The position numbers and the translations under genes are program-made. The notes beneath the pieces are model-generated. The model was not told the origin of the DNA. It ran no database searches and worked only from the letters and a program-made list of their open reading frames with translations. A stretch of DNA of 64,000 nt from Achromobacter xylosoxidans A8 (GTDB taxonomy: Bacteria; Pseudomonadota; Gammaproteobacteria; Burkholderiales; Burkholderiaceae_B), in assembly GCF_000165835.1 (NCBI RefSeq), contig NC_014640.1:6324001-6388000 (forward strand), in the 5' to 3' direction. Every line of letters starts with the position of its first letter. The stretch's first letter is position 1. Of this stretch, positions 18,054 through 26,324 are shown piece by piece.

Positions 18054-18133
18054 GACAGGCGTCATAAGAACTCGACAGGCGTCACAAGAACTCGACAGGC
18101 GCCATAGAAACGCAACAGGCGCCACAAGAACGC
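18034..18133. repeat. five 20-bp tandem repeats at the end of copy A
   Basis: The unit GACAGGCGTCATAAGAACTC occurs at 18034, 18054 and 18074 (the third with one change), followed by two diverged units at 18094 and 18114. The first unit overlaps the right arm of the structured element. Copy B has only one such unit (31618-31637), so the array looks like a local expansion of the element's end. Confidence 0.8.
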
Positions 18134-18172
18134 AACGAACGCTTCAAGAGCCCACACGCCCCCACAACCCCC

Positions 18173-18718
18173 TCACCCCCCACGCTCCATATACCGACGA
18201 GCCATCTGATACCCAGCAAACACATAAAACCCATTGCTATTAAGCACCAGCCAAGCCCCCAACCCCGCCAGCAAAGCCACCACAGGCCCGACAGCCCGCA
18301 CATCCCCCTGCGTCCAGGCAATCACCCCCAGAAACCCAACAGCGATCAACCCCAAGGCCAGCCGCTTCAGCACCACCAGCCCGAACGCGTGCCCGCCCAT
18401 GAACGCCACCACGCCGATAGCCAACGCCAAAGCCGTCGCCGCGCAAACCAGCACCAGCGCAAACGCCGCCAGCGCCGGCCCAGCCACGCGCAGCAACAGA
18501 CTCAGCACGCCTATCCCCACGCCCAACCCGCCCGTCATCACCAGCACCGCCAACACCAGCGGCGACCACATCCCCGGCGGCGCGCGACGCGCATCCATAT
18601 CCGCCACGAAGCGATGCATCGCCGCCGATATGGCTGGCCCGTCCTGCTGCGGCAACGCCGCCTCCAGCTTGCGGCACTGCGCGATCAACGCATTCAGCCC
18701 CGCTCGCGGCGCGTCCAT
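18173..18718 (-). CDS. small hypothetical inner-membrane protein
   Basis: 181 residues. A soluble N-terminal part (about 1-45) is followed by four hydrophobic helices at roughly 50-75, 80-110, 115-135 and 145-165. No family could be recognised. The ATG at 18718 overlaps the TGA of the LysR gene by one base (TGATG), so translation is probably coupled. The pairing with a LysR regulator suggests a linked role, perhaps sensing or transport, but this is not testable from sequence. The structured repeat A begins about 40 nt beyond its stop. Confidence 0.7.
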   Translation of the reverse strand: MDAPRAGLNALIAQCRKLEAALPQQDGPAISAAMHRFVADMDARRAPPGMWSPLVLAVLVMTGGLGVGIGVLSLLLRVAGPALAAFALVLVCAATALALAIGVVAFMGGHAFGLVVLKRLALGLIAVGFLGVIAWTQGDVRAVGPVVALLAGLGAWLVLNSNGFYVFAGYQMARRYMERGG

Positions 18719-19653
18719 CAAGACCTCGCCGCGCCAGGCGCATGTTCCGCCACCGTGTTCCGCAACGCCGCCATCGCCTCCTCCACCGCAATCGGCCTGA
18801 ACGCGTCCTCGCGCCAGTACATCGCCACCGACCCGAAACCCGACAGCCGCACCGGAATGATCCGCATCGCCCGCATCTGCGAAAACCGCAGCGCCGCCCG
18901 ATGCGAAGCCACGCCGATCATGTCGCTGTTGTTGATCAGCGTGAGATTGATGGTCACCGAATTGGATTCGACATGGTCTGGCGGCGGCGCCTGCCCCGCC
19001 GCAGCCAGCGCCGCGTCCACCGCGTTGCGGATAGGCGTGCCCTTGGGCCACAGGATCCAGCGGTAGGACAGGAGATCCGGCCAGGACGGCTGCTCGATCG
19101 CGAATAGAGGATGGCGCGGCCGCGCCACCAGGTGTATGGGTTCCAGGTACAAGGCCTCGAACCGGATGGCCGGGTCGTGATGCTCAGGCGCGGAACGCCC
19201 CACCACAATGTCCAGGTCGCCCTGCGCCAACTGCGCCAGCAGCAGATCGGTCGTACCCTCCACCAGTTTCACCCGCGCCTGCGGCATGCGTTCCAGCAGC
19301 TTCATCACCGCCAGCGGCACCGTGTCCGACGCCGACGCGCCCGATGCGCCTATCACCACCCGGCCGCCGCCGCCCTCGCGCAGCGCCGCCATGTCCGCGC
19401 TGGCGCGGTCCAGCTGCGCTTCCACCCGCTGGGCATGCGTGATCAGCACGTCGCCATGCGGCGTGGGCCGCAAGCCGCGCGCGTGCCGTTCGAACAGCGG
19501 CAGCCCGATATCGTCTTCCAGATCCTTCAGCCACTTGGACAAACCCGGCTGCGTCGTGTTGAGCATCGCAGCCGAATGGCTGATGTTGCGGGTCTGGGCC
19601 AGGCTCAGCAGCATTTTCAGATTGCGCAGGCGCAATCGGTGGGTCCAGTCCAT
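18718..19653 (-). CDS. LysR-family regulator, probably of the gentisate operon
   Basis: 311 residues with an N-terminal LysR helix-turn-helix (ISHSAAMLNTTQPGLSKWLKDLE) and an effector domain of the GbpR-like type. It is divergent from gentisate 1,2-dioxygenase with 167 bp between starts; an AT-rich 23-bp dyad sits in that gap. Control of the aromatic-acid operon in response to gentisate, 3-hydroxybenzoate or a related acid is the likely function, inferred from position. It is the first gene of a two-gene unit with the small membrane protein. Confidence 0.88.
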   Translation of the reverse strand: MDWTHRLRLRNLKMLLSLAQTRNISHSAAMLNTTQPGLSKWLKDLEDDIGLPLFERHARGLRPTPHGDVLITHAQRVEAQLDRASADMAALREGGGGRVVIGASGASASDTVPLAVMKLLERMPQARVKLVEGTTDLLLAQLAQGDLDIVVGRSAPEHHDPAIRFEALYLEPIHLVARPRHPLFAIEQPSWPDLLSYRWILWPKGTPIRNAVDAALAAAGQAPPPDHVESNSVTINLTLINNSDMIGVASHRAALRFSQMRAMRIIPVRLSGFGSVAMYWREDAFRPIAVEEAMAALRNTVAEHAPGAARS

Positions 19654-19680
19654 GCAGGCCCTCGTCTCGTCTATGTATAT

Positions 19681-19703
19681 TCTTATTGATATGGATAATA
19701 AGA
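19681..19703. promoter_or_regulatory. candidate LysR binding dyad upstream of the gentisate operon
   Basis: TCTTATT (19681-19687) and AATAAGA (19697-19703) form an exact 7-bp inverted repeat with a 9-nt spacer, in a strikingly AT-rich stretch of a high-GC window. It lies 28 bp upstream of the LysR start and about 120 bp from the dioxygenase start. Confidence 0.5.
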
Positions 19704-19820
19704 TAATTTCATTTCAAAACACATAGCTCCTTACGCATAATCGTCTCCACATCAGGACCAGCCGCGAACCTAGCGGCGGCCACGCGAAGCCGGCGCCAGC
19801 CGGACATTCCGGAGACAAGC

Positions 19821-20873
19821 ATGCCCGACGGCCACACCCCCGGCGCCGACCGCGCCGCCTATTACGCACGCATCGCCAGAAAGCACATGGCCCCCCTCTG
19901 GGAGTCGTTGCACAACCTGGTGCCGCGCGAGCCCGCGCCGCGTTGCGTCCCCGCCATCTGGAAGTACGAGGACGTGCGCGACGACGTCATGGCGTCCGGC
20001 TCGTTGATCACGGCGGAAGAAGCCGTGCGGCGCGTGCTCATCCTGGAGAATCCCGGCCTGCCCGGCCAGGCCAGCATCACCCAGAGCCTGTATGCCGGCC
20101 TGCAGCTGATCCTGCCTGGCGAGATCGCACCCAGCCACCGCCACACGCAGTCAGCGCTGCGCTTCATCGTCGAAGGCCGCGGCGCCTATACCGCGGTCAA
20201 CGGCGAGCGCACCACCATGCACCCCGGCGACTTCATCATCACGCCGTCCTGGACCTGGCATGACCATGGCAACGCCGAGACCGCCGAAGGCGGCGAACCC
20301 GTCGTGTGGCTGGACGGCCTGGACATCCCGCTGCTGCGTTTCCTGGATGCGGGCTTCGCCGAAAACTATCCCTCGGCCACGCAGCCCGTGACCCGCCCCG
20401 AGGGCGACAGCATGGCGCGCTACGGCCACAACATGGCGCCCGTGCGCCATCAGACCGCCAGCGGCACCTCGCCCATCTTCAACTACCCCTACGAGCGCAG
20501 CCGCGAAGCGCTGGACCAGCTCTACCGCCATGGCGAACTGGACCCCTGGGACGGCGTGAAGCTGCGCTACCTGAATCCGGCCACCGGCGGCTATCCCATG
20601 CCGACCATGGCGACCTTCATGCAATTCCTGCCGGCCGGCTTCCAGGGCAAGACGTACCGCAGCACCGACTCCACCGTCTACAGCGTGGTCGAGGGCCGCG
20701 GCACCGCCCGCATCGGCGACCAGGAATTCCATTTCGGCCCACGCGACGTCTTCGTTGCCCCATCCTGGCAGCCCGTGCAGCTGGCCGCGCTGGACGACGC
20801 CACCCTGTTCAGCTATTCCGACCGCCCGGTGCAGGACGCGCTGGGCGTGTGGCGCGAAGCGCGCGTCGGCTGA
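19821..20873 (+). CDS. gentisate 1,2-dioxygenase
   Basis: 350 residues, a bicupin. The N-terminal cupin has the iron ligands H106 and H108 ([15 protein letters not shown]) and H147/H149 (WTWHDHGN); the second cupin begins near residue 265 and lacks a full metal set, as usual in this family. It opens the gentisate ring between C1 and C2 to give maleylpyruvate (EC 1.13.11.4). The start has GGAGA upstream. It is the first gene of an operon whose next two genes supply the remaining steps to central metabolism. Confidence 0.93.
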   Translation: MPDGHTPGADRAAYYARIARKHMAPLWESLHNLVPREPAPRCVPAIWKYEDVRDDVMASGSLITAEEAVRRVLILENPGLPGQASITQSLYAGLQLILPGEIAPSHRHTQSALRFIVEGRGAYTAVNGERTTMHPGDFIITPSWTWHDHGNAETAEGGEPVVWLDGLDIPLLRFLDAGFAENYPSATQPVTRPEGDSMARYGHNMAPVRHQTASGTSPIFNYPYERSREALDQLYRHGELDPWDGVKLRYLNPATGGYPMPTMATFMQFLPAGFQGKTYRSTDSTVYSVVEGRGTARIGDQEFHFGPRDVFVAPSWQPVQLAALDDATLFSYSDRPVQDALGVWREARVG

Positions 20874-20950
20874 AGCCGGCGCTCTCCTTCTTCTTCCGTT
20901 TCAGGCCGGGGCCATGCCAGGCTCCGCCCCGCATTCATCAAAGGTGACCC

Positions 20951-21649
20951 ATGTCTTTCGTCTTCGATCCCGCCGCCCCCGTCGCCGTGCCTGTCGCTGG
21001 CAGCCAGGACAGCTTCCCCGTGCGCCGCGTCTATTGCGTCGGCCGCAACTATGCCGCCCACGCCCGCGAAATGGGCTTCGACCCGGACCGCGAACCGCCG
21101 TTCTTCTTCTGCAAGCCGGCCGATGCCGTGGTGCCGGTGGCCGAAGGCAGCACGCTGTCGCTGCCCTATCCTTCCGAGACCGCCAATCTGCACTATGAGA
21201 TCGAACTGGTCGCCGCCATCGGCAAGGGCGGCGCCAACATCCCCGTTGAACAAGCGCTGCAACACGTATGGGGCTATGCCGTGGGCCTGGACATGACCCG
21301 TCGCGACCTGCAGATGAAGATGCGCGAAGCCGGCAGGCCCTGGGAACTGGGCAAGGCCTTTGACCTGAGCGCCCCCATCGGACCCTTGTATCCCGCCGCT
21401 ACGGTCAATGGCATCGACCAGGCCGCCATCTGGTTGCAGGTCAATGGCACCGACAAGCAGCGTAGCGACATCGGCAAGCTGATCTGGTCCGTCGCCGAGA
21501 CCGTCGCCTACCTGTCCAAGTACTTCCGCCTGGAAGCCGGCGACCTGATCTACACCGGCACGCCCGAAGGCGTGGGTCCGGTGGTGCGCGGCGACAAGAT
21601 GGTCGGCGGCGTGGACGGCCTGGGCACGCTCAGCGTGCAGATGGTGTGA
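20951..21649 (+). CDS. fumarylacetoacetate hydrolase family protein, probable fumarylpyruvate hydrolase
   Basis: 232 residues of the FAH fold. Metal-binding acidic residues are visible in YEIELVAAIGKG (about residues 80-90), and the C-terminal YTGTPEGVGPV motif is conserved. NagK-type members hydrolyse fumarylpyruvate to fumarate and pyruvate, the last gentisate step. The position directly after gentisate dioxygenase and before the isomerase supports this over fumarylacetoacetate as substrate. The start has a clear AAGGTGA ribosome site. Confidence 0.9.
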   Translation: MSFVFDPAAPVAVPVAGSQDSFPVRRVYCVGRNYAAHAREMGFDPDREPPFFFCKPADAVVPVAEGSTLSLPYPSETANLHYEIELVAAIGKGGANIPVEQALQHVWGYAVGLDMTRRDLQMKMREAGRPWELGKAFDLSAPIGPLYPAATVNGIDQAAIWLQVNGTDKQRSDIGKLIWSVAETVAYLSKYFRLEAGDLIYTGTPEGVGPVVRGDKMVGGVDGLGTLSVQMV

Positions 21650-21666
21650 ACCTGCCAGGAAACCGC

Positions 21667-22305
21667 ATGCAACTGCACAGCTTTTTCAACAGCTCCACCT
21701 CCTACCGCGTGCGCATCGCGCTGGCGCTCAAGGGCCTGCCCTACGAGTACCTGCCCGTGAACCTGCGCAAGCAGGAACAGCGCGCCCCGGACTATGTGGC
21801 GAAGAACCCTTCCGCGGGCGTGCCCCTGCTGATCGACGGCGACACCCAACTGTCGCAGTCGCTGGCCATCATCGACTACCTGGACGCCACCCATCCGGAA
21901 CCGCGCCTGATCCCGGCCGGCACGCTGGAGCGCGCCCGCGTGCTGGAGCTGTCCGACGCCATTTCCTGCGATATCCATCCAGTCAACAACATGCGCATCC
22001 TGCGCTATCTGCAGGACGTGCTGGGCGCCAGCGAGGAACAGAAGAACGCCTGGTACCACCACTGGATACGCGAAGGCATGACGGCCGTGGAAGCGCTGTT
22101 GGTGCGCCACGGCCACGGCGCCTACTGCTACGGCGACGCGCCCACGCTGGCGGACTGCTGCCTGGTGCCGCAGGTGGCGAATGCCCAGCGCATGGGCTGC
22201 GATCTGTCTGCCTACCCACGCGCACTCCGCGTGTACGAACACTGCAATGCGCAGCCCGCCTTCCAGCAGGCCGCTCCCACCCAGCAACCGGACTACGCCA
22301 AGTGA
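21667..22305 (+). CDS. zeta-class GST, probable maleylpyruvate isomerase
   Basis: 212 residues. The thioredoxin-like N-terminal domain has the zeta-class signature SSTSYRVRIALALKG at about residues 8-22, followed by an all-helical C-terminal domain. Zeta GSTs isomerise maleylacetoacetate or maleylpyruvate to the fumaryl form, using glutathione. Between the dioxygenase and the fumarylpyruvate step, the second substrate is favoured (NagL-like). The ATG at 21667 with AGGAAA upstream is preferred to an in-frame ATG seven codons earlier. Confidence 0.9.
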   Translation: MQLHSFFNSSTSYRVRIALALKGLPYEYLPVNLRKQEQRAPDYVAKNPSAGVPLLIDGDTQLSQSLAIIDYLDATHPEPRLIPAGTLERARVLELSDAISCDIHPVNNMRILRYLQDVLGASEEQKNAWYHHWIREGMTAVEALLVRHGHGAYCYGDAPTLADCCLVPQVANAQRMGCDLSAYPRALRVYEHCNAQPAFQQAAPTQQPDYAK

Positions 22306-22685
22306 GCCACCAGGAACCCGACACCCAGGGCGCGCCGCTGCGCGAATACACCGATCCGTCCTACCGCCCCCTATGCGCCAACCTGGCGGACGTGCGCGCC
22401 AACATCGACCGGCTGGACGACGAGATCGTGCGCCTGATCGCCGAACGCGCCATGTACGTAAAGGACGCCGCGCGCTTCAAGCGCGACGCCTTCCAGGTGA
22501 GCGCCCCCGCCCGCCAGGCGCAGGTCTTCGAAAAATCGCGGCTGCTGGCCGAGCGCCACAACCAGGGCTTCGCCAACCTGGACCAGGTGGTGGACGCCAC
22601 CTACCGCGCCATGGTCGCGGCCTTCATCGCCAACGAACAAAACTACTTCAACACCATGAAGGATGTCGGAGACACCCATGCATAA
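22302..22685 (+). CDS. chorismate-mutase-like (PchB-type) protein
   Basis: 127 residues predicted to be helical throughout. Residues 30-110 match the AroQ/PchB chorismate mutase type II fold: VRANIDRLDDEIVRLIAER, then a Lys in YVKDAARFK, and the distal helix with QVFEKSRLLAERHN. PchB-type proteins act as isochorismate-pyruvate lyase or chorismate mutase. The GTG start overlaps the isomerase stop (GTGA), so it is part of the gentisate operon. A biosynthetic fold in a ring-cleavage operon is unexpected; it may bind an aromatic acid or make salicylate. Confidence 0.8.
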   Translation: MSHQEPDTQGAPLREYTDPSYRPLCANLADVRANIDRLDDEIVRLIAERAMYVKDAARFKRDAFQVSAPARQAQVFEKSRLLAERHNQGFANLDQVVDATYRAMVAAFIANEQNYFNTMKDVGDTHA

Positions 22686-23667
22686 GCCCTGCGCGCGCCG
22701 TATCGCTGTCCATGCACTGATCCTGGGACTGGCCGCTCTGACGCCGCTCGCAGCCGCGCAAGCCCAGGCCTGGCCGGCCCAGCCGCTCAAGGCCATCGTG
22801 CCCTTCGGCCCTGGCTCCAGCCCCGACCAGGTGGCGCGCATCGTCGGCGAAAAGGCCGGCGCCATCCTGGGCCAGACCATCGTCATCGAGAACAAGCCGG
22901 GCGCCAGCGGCAATATCGGCACCTATGCCATCGCCAATGCCAAGCCCGACGGCTACACCTTCGGCGTGTCCATCACCGGCCCGCTGGTCAACAACACGTT
23001 GCTGTTCGACAAGCTGCCCTATGCGCCCGCGACCGACCTGTCGCCGCTGACGCTGGCCGTGCACCAGCCCAACGTGCTGGTCGTGCCCGCTTCCGCCGGC
23101 ATAGCCAACATCGGCCAATTGCTGGACGCGCTGAAGAAGAACTCGGACAAGTACAACTTCCCGTCCACCGGCGCCGGCACGGTGTCGCACCTGGCCGTGG
23201 AACTGATGCTGCAGCAGACCGGCGCGCGCGCCACCCACGTGCCCTATCCCTCGTCGCCCGCCGCCCTGACCTCGCTGCTGTCCGGCGACACGCAGTTCGC
23301 CGCGCTGCCGCCCATCGCCGTCATGCCCATGGTCAAGGACGGACGCCTGAAGGCGCTGGCCGTCACCTCGTCCAAGCGCTCCGCGTTGCTGCCCGAGATC
23401 CCGACGCTGGCCGAAGTCGGCGTGCAAGGCATCGAAGGCTCGGCGTGGATCGGCTTCGTGATCTCGTCCAAGGTCCCGGCCGACATCCAGAAGAAGCTGT
23501 CCGATGCGCTGATCCAGGCCATCCGCGACCCCGAGGTCACCAAGCGCCTGCAAGCGCAGTTCATGGATCCCGCCGCCACCACGCCCGCCGAGTTCCGCGC
23601 CTACATGGACGACGAGCTCAAGCGCTGGGAGCCGCTGATCAAGAAGCTGGGCATCAAGGGCCAGTAA
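22678..23667 (+). CDS. Bug/TctC-family periplasmic solute receptor
   Basis: 329 residues. An N-terminal signal peptide ends near residue 30 (AAAQAQAW), then the two-lobed Bug fold follows with family motifs PFGPGSSPDQVAR (about 42-54), GASGNIGT near 75 and the IPTLAEVGV region. Bug receptors bind organic acids for TctAB-like transport or signalling; no TctAB partner is nearby. The start at 22678 has GGAG at good spacing and overlaps the previous gene by 8 bp; an upstream ATG at 22663 is also possible. The ligand is perhaps the aromatic acid handled by this operon. Confidence 0.9.
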   Translation: MHKPCARRIAVHALILGLAALTPLAAAQAQAWPAQPLKAIVPFGPGSSPDQVARIVGEKAGAILGQTIVIENKPGASGNIGTYAIANAKPDGYTFGVSITGPLVNNTLLFDKLPYAPATDLSPLTLAVHQPNVLVVPASAGIANIGQLLDALKKNSDKYNFPSTGAGTVSHLAVELMLQQTGARATHVPYPSSPAALTSLLSGDTQFAALPPIAVMPMVKDGRLKALAVTSSKRSALLPEIPTLAEVGVQGIEGSAWIGFVISSKVPADIQKKLSDALIQAIRDPEVTKRLQAQFMDPAATTPAEFRAYMDDELKRWEPLIKKLGIKGQ

Positions 23668-23712
23668 CCCACAGCCCGCCTCGCGGCGCAATCCAAGCAA
23701 GGAGAACATCGG

Positions 23713-25065
23713 ATGCTCATCACCGAACCCGCCCGCCAGGTCCCGCTCTATGGCGAGTATGACGTCGTCGTGCTCGGCGGCGGCCCCGCCGGCCTGTTGG
23801 CCGCCGCCAGCGCCGCGCGCAACGGCGCCAGCGTATTGCTGGTGGAACGCTACGGCTTCCTGGGAGGGATGGGCACGGCGGCCGGCGTATCCAACTTCTG
23901 CGGCTTGCACGCGAACATCCGCGGCAACATCCGGCAAGTCGTCCACGGCATGACGGACGAATTGCTGGACCGCATGCGCGCCCTGGACGGGCTGAACGAT
24001 CCGCATCTGATCCTGGGCAAGATCCACGCCCAGGCCTACGACATCTCGGCTTTCAAGTGCGCCGCCGACGGACTGGTCCAGGCCAGCGGCGCCCAGGTAC
24101 TGTTCCATGCCCTGGCTACCGGCGTCGCAAGCGGCGCGGGCGGCAGCGTCGACGCGCTGTTCCTGGAAACCAAATCCGGCCGCTGCGCGGTGCGCGCCCG
24201 GATCTTCATCGATTGCTCGGGCGACGCCGACATCGCGCAGTGGGGCGGCCTGCCCTTCGAGAAGGGCGACGAGCACGGCGGCATGCTCTATCCCACGCTG
24301 ATGTTCAAGGTCGGCAACGTCGACGGCGCCCGCGCCCAGGAAGCCTGGAAGACCATCCCGCAGCTGATGGACCAGGCCGCGGCCAGCGGCGAATTCACCT
24401 TCCCGCGCCGCGGCGCCATCGTGCGCCCGCAAAAGCACGACTACGAATGGCGGGTCAACGTGACCCAGCTGGCCAACGCCGACGGCAGCGCGGCCGACGG
24501 CACCGACGCCAATTCCCTGTCCGCCGGCGAACTCGAAGGCCGCCGACAGATCGTGCAGTACCTGGCCTTCCTGCGCGCCAAGGTGCCGGGCTTCGAGCAC
24601 GCCTACGTGCTGGATATCGCGCCGCAGCTGGGCATCCGCGAAACCCGTCGCATTGTGGGCGAGGCCGTCCTCAGCAAGGACGACGTGCTGGGCTGTGCCG
24701 ACTTTCCGGATAGCATCGGCGTCAACGGCTGGCCACTGGAAATGCACACGGCCGGCGACGTGCAATGGCTCTGGCCGCCGATCCCTGAATCGCGCGGCTA
24801 CAACCAGCTGCCATTCCGCATGATGGTGCCGAAGCGCGCTCCGGGCGTGGCCGGCAACGTGCTGGTGGCCGGACGCTGCGCTTCCATGACGCATGAAGGC
24901 CAGTCGGCCGCGCGCGTCAGCGGCAGCTGCTTCGTCATGGGCGAGGCGGCGGGCACGGCGGCCGCGATGGCGCTGCGCGCCGGCATCGCGCCGGGCGACG
25001 TGCCTATCCCCGCCTTGCAGGCGCAACTGGTGAAGCAAGGCGTGTTCCTGGGCGGCCAGGACTGA
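23713..25065 (+). CDS. FAD-dependent oxidoreductase (FAD_oxidored family)
   Basis: 450 residues. The N-terminal dinucleotide-binding motif is GGGPAGLLAAASAARNGASV at about residues 17-36, followed by the GFLGGMGTAAGV loop typical of PF12831 proteins. A C-terminal flavin-contact segment lies near 400 (GRCASMTHEGQSAARV). Family members oxidise or reduce small organic acids, and the substrate here is unknown. It starts after a strong AAGGAG site and sits between the Bug receptor and the aromatic-ring monooxygenase, so it may act on the same compound. Confidence 0.82.
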   Translation: MLITEPARQVPLYGEYDVVVLGGGPAGLLAAASAARNGASVLLVERYGFLGGMGTAAGVSNFCGLHANIRGNIRQVVHGMTDELLDRMRALDGLNDPHLILGKIHAQAYDISAFKCAADGLVQASGAQVLFHALATGVASGAGGSVDALFLETKSGRCAVRARIFIDCSGDADIAQWGGLPFEKGDEHGGMLYPTLMFKVGNVDGARAQEAWKTIPQLMDQAAASGEFTFPRRGAIVRPQKHDYEWRVNVTQLANADGSAADGTDANSLSAGELEGRRQIVQYLAFLRAKVPGFEHAYVLDIAPQLGIRETRRIVGEAVLSKDDVLGCADFPDSIGVNGWPLEMHTAGDVQWLWPPIPESRGYNQLPFRMMVPKRAPGVAGNVLVAGRCASMTHEGQSAARVSGSCFVMGEAAGTAAAMALRAGIAPGDVPIPALQAQLVKQGVFLGGQD

Positions 25066-25083
25066 ATGGCGCGGAGGCCACAC

Positions 25084-26295
25084 ATGAACGCAACGCAGAC
25101 AGGAAAATCGGTGATCGTGGTGGGAGGCGGCATAGGCGGCCTGGCCGCCGCACTTGCGCTGACCCGGCAAGGCATCGCGGTGCAGCTGCTGGAACAGGCT
25201 GCCCACATAGGCGAGATCGGCGCCGGCATCCAGCTCGGCCCCAATGCCTTCGCGGCATTGGACGCCCTGGGCGTGGGCCAGACCGCGCGCAGCCGCTCCG
25301 TGTTCACCGACCACATCATCATGATGGACGCGGTGGACGCCAAGGAGGTGGTGCGCATCGATACCGGCGAGGCTTTCCGCGAGCGCTTCGGCGGCCCCTA
25401 TGCCGTGATCCATCGCGCCGACATCCACCTGTCCATCCTGGAGGCCGTGCAGCAGAATCCGCTGATCAGCTTTCGCACCTCTACCCAGATCGCCTCCATG
25501 TCGCAGGACGACAAGGGCGTGGAAGTGGTCGACACGCAGGGCAACCGCTACCGCGCCGACGCGGTGGTGGGCGCGGACGGTGTGAAATCCGTGATCCGCG
25601 AACGCATGGTGGGCGACCCCGCGCGCGTGACCGGCCACGTGGTCTACCGCGCCGTGGTCGAACGCGAGAACATGCCCGAGGAACTGCGCATCAACGCCCC
25701 CGTGCTGTGGGCCGGCCCGCACTGCCATCTGGTGCACTACCCCTTGCGCGGCGGCCAGCAATACAACCTGGTGGTGACCTTCCATAGCCGCGAACAGGAA
25801 GAATGGGGCGTGCGCGAGGGCAGCAAGGAAGAGGTGCTGTCCTACTTCCAGGGCATCCACCCGCGTCCGCACCAGATGCTGGACCGCCCCACGTCCTGGA
25901 AGCGCTGGGCCACCGCCGACCGCGAGCCCGTGGAGCACTGGGGTCAGGGCCGGGTCACCATCCTGGGTGACGCCGCGCATCCCATGACGCAGTACATGGC
26001 CCAGGGCGCCTGCATGGCGCTGGAAGACGCGGTGACGCTGGGCGAGGCCGTGAAGCATTGCGGGCACGACCTGGAGGCCGCATTCCGCCTGTACGAATCC
26101 GTCCGCATCCCGCGCAGCGCGCGCGTAGTGTGGTCCACGCGGGAGATGGGCAGGCTGTATCACGCGCGGGGCGTCGAACGCACCGTGCGCAACATGCTGT
26201 GGACCGGCCGCAGCCAGTCCCAGTTCTACGACGCGTTGCAGTGGCTGTACGGCTGGAAGGTGGAAAACTGCCTCGCGGGGCAATCCTCTCAATAG
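25084..26295 (+). CDS. FAD-dependent aromatic-ring monooxygenase, probable 3-hydroxybenzoate 6-hydroxylase
   Basis: 403 residues of the class A flavoprotein monooxygenase family. The FAD-binding GGGIGGLAAALAL is at about residues 12-24, the NADH/FAD DG motif (VVGADGVKSVIRE) near 165, and the GDAAHPM motif near 297. Segments such as FGGPYAVIHRADIHL and CHLVHYPLRGGQ resemble 3-hydroxybenzoate 6-hydroxylases, which make gentisate, the substrate of the first enzyme in this operon. Salicylate hydroxylases share the fold, so the substrate is inferred. The ATG at 25084 has GGAGG upstream. Confidence 0.85.
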   Translation: MNATQTGKSVIVVGGGIGGLAAALALTRQGIAVQLLEQAAHIGEIGAGIQLGPNAFAALDALGVGQTARSRSVFTDHIIMMDAVDAKEVVRIDTGEAFRERFGGPYAVIHRADIHLSILEAVQQNPLISFRTSTQIASMSQDDKGVEVVDTQGNRYRADAVVGADGVKSVIRERMVGDPARVTGHVVYRAVVERENMPEELRINAPVLWAGPHCHLVHYPLRGGQQYNLVVTFHSREQEEWGVREGSKEEVLSYFQGIHPRPHQMLDRPTSWKRWATADREPVEHWGQGRVTILGDAAHPMTQYMAQGACMALEDAVTLGEAVKHCGHDLEAAFRLYESVRIPRSARVVWSTREMGRLYHARGVERTVRNMLWTGRSQSQFYDALQWLYGWKVENCLAGQSSQ

Positions 26296-26324
26296 AAAAA
26301 ATGCAGGCACCCAAGGAGACAACC

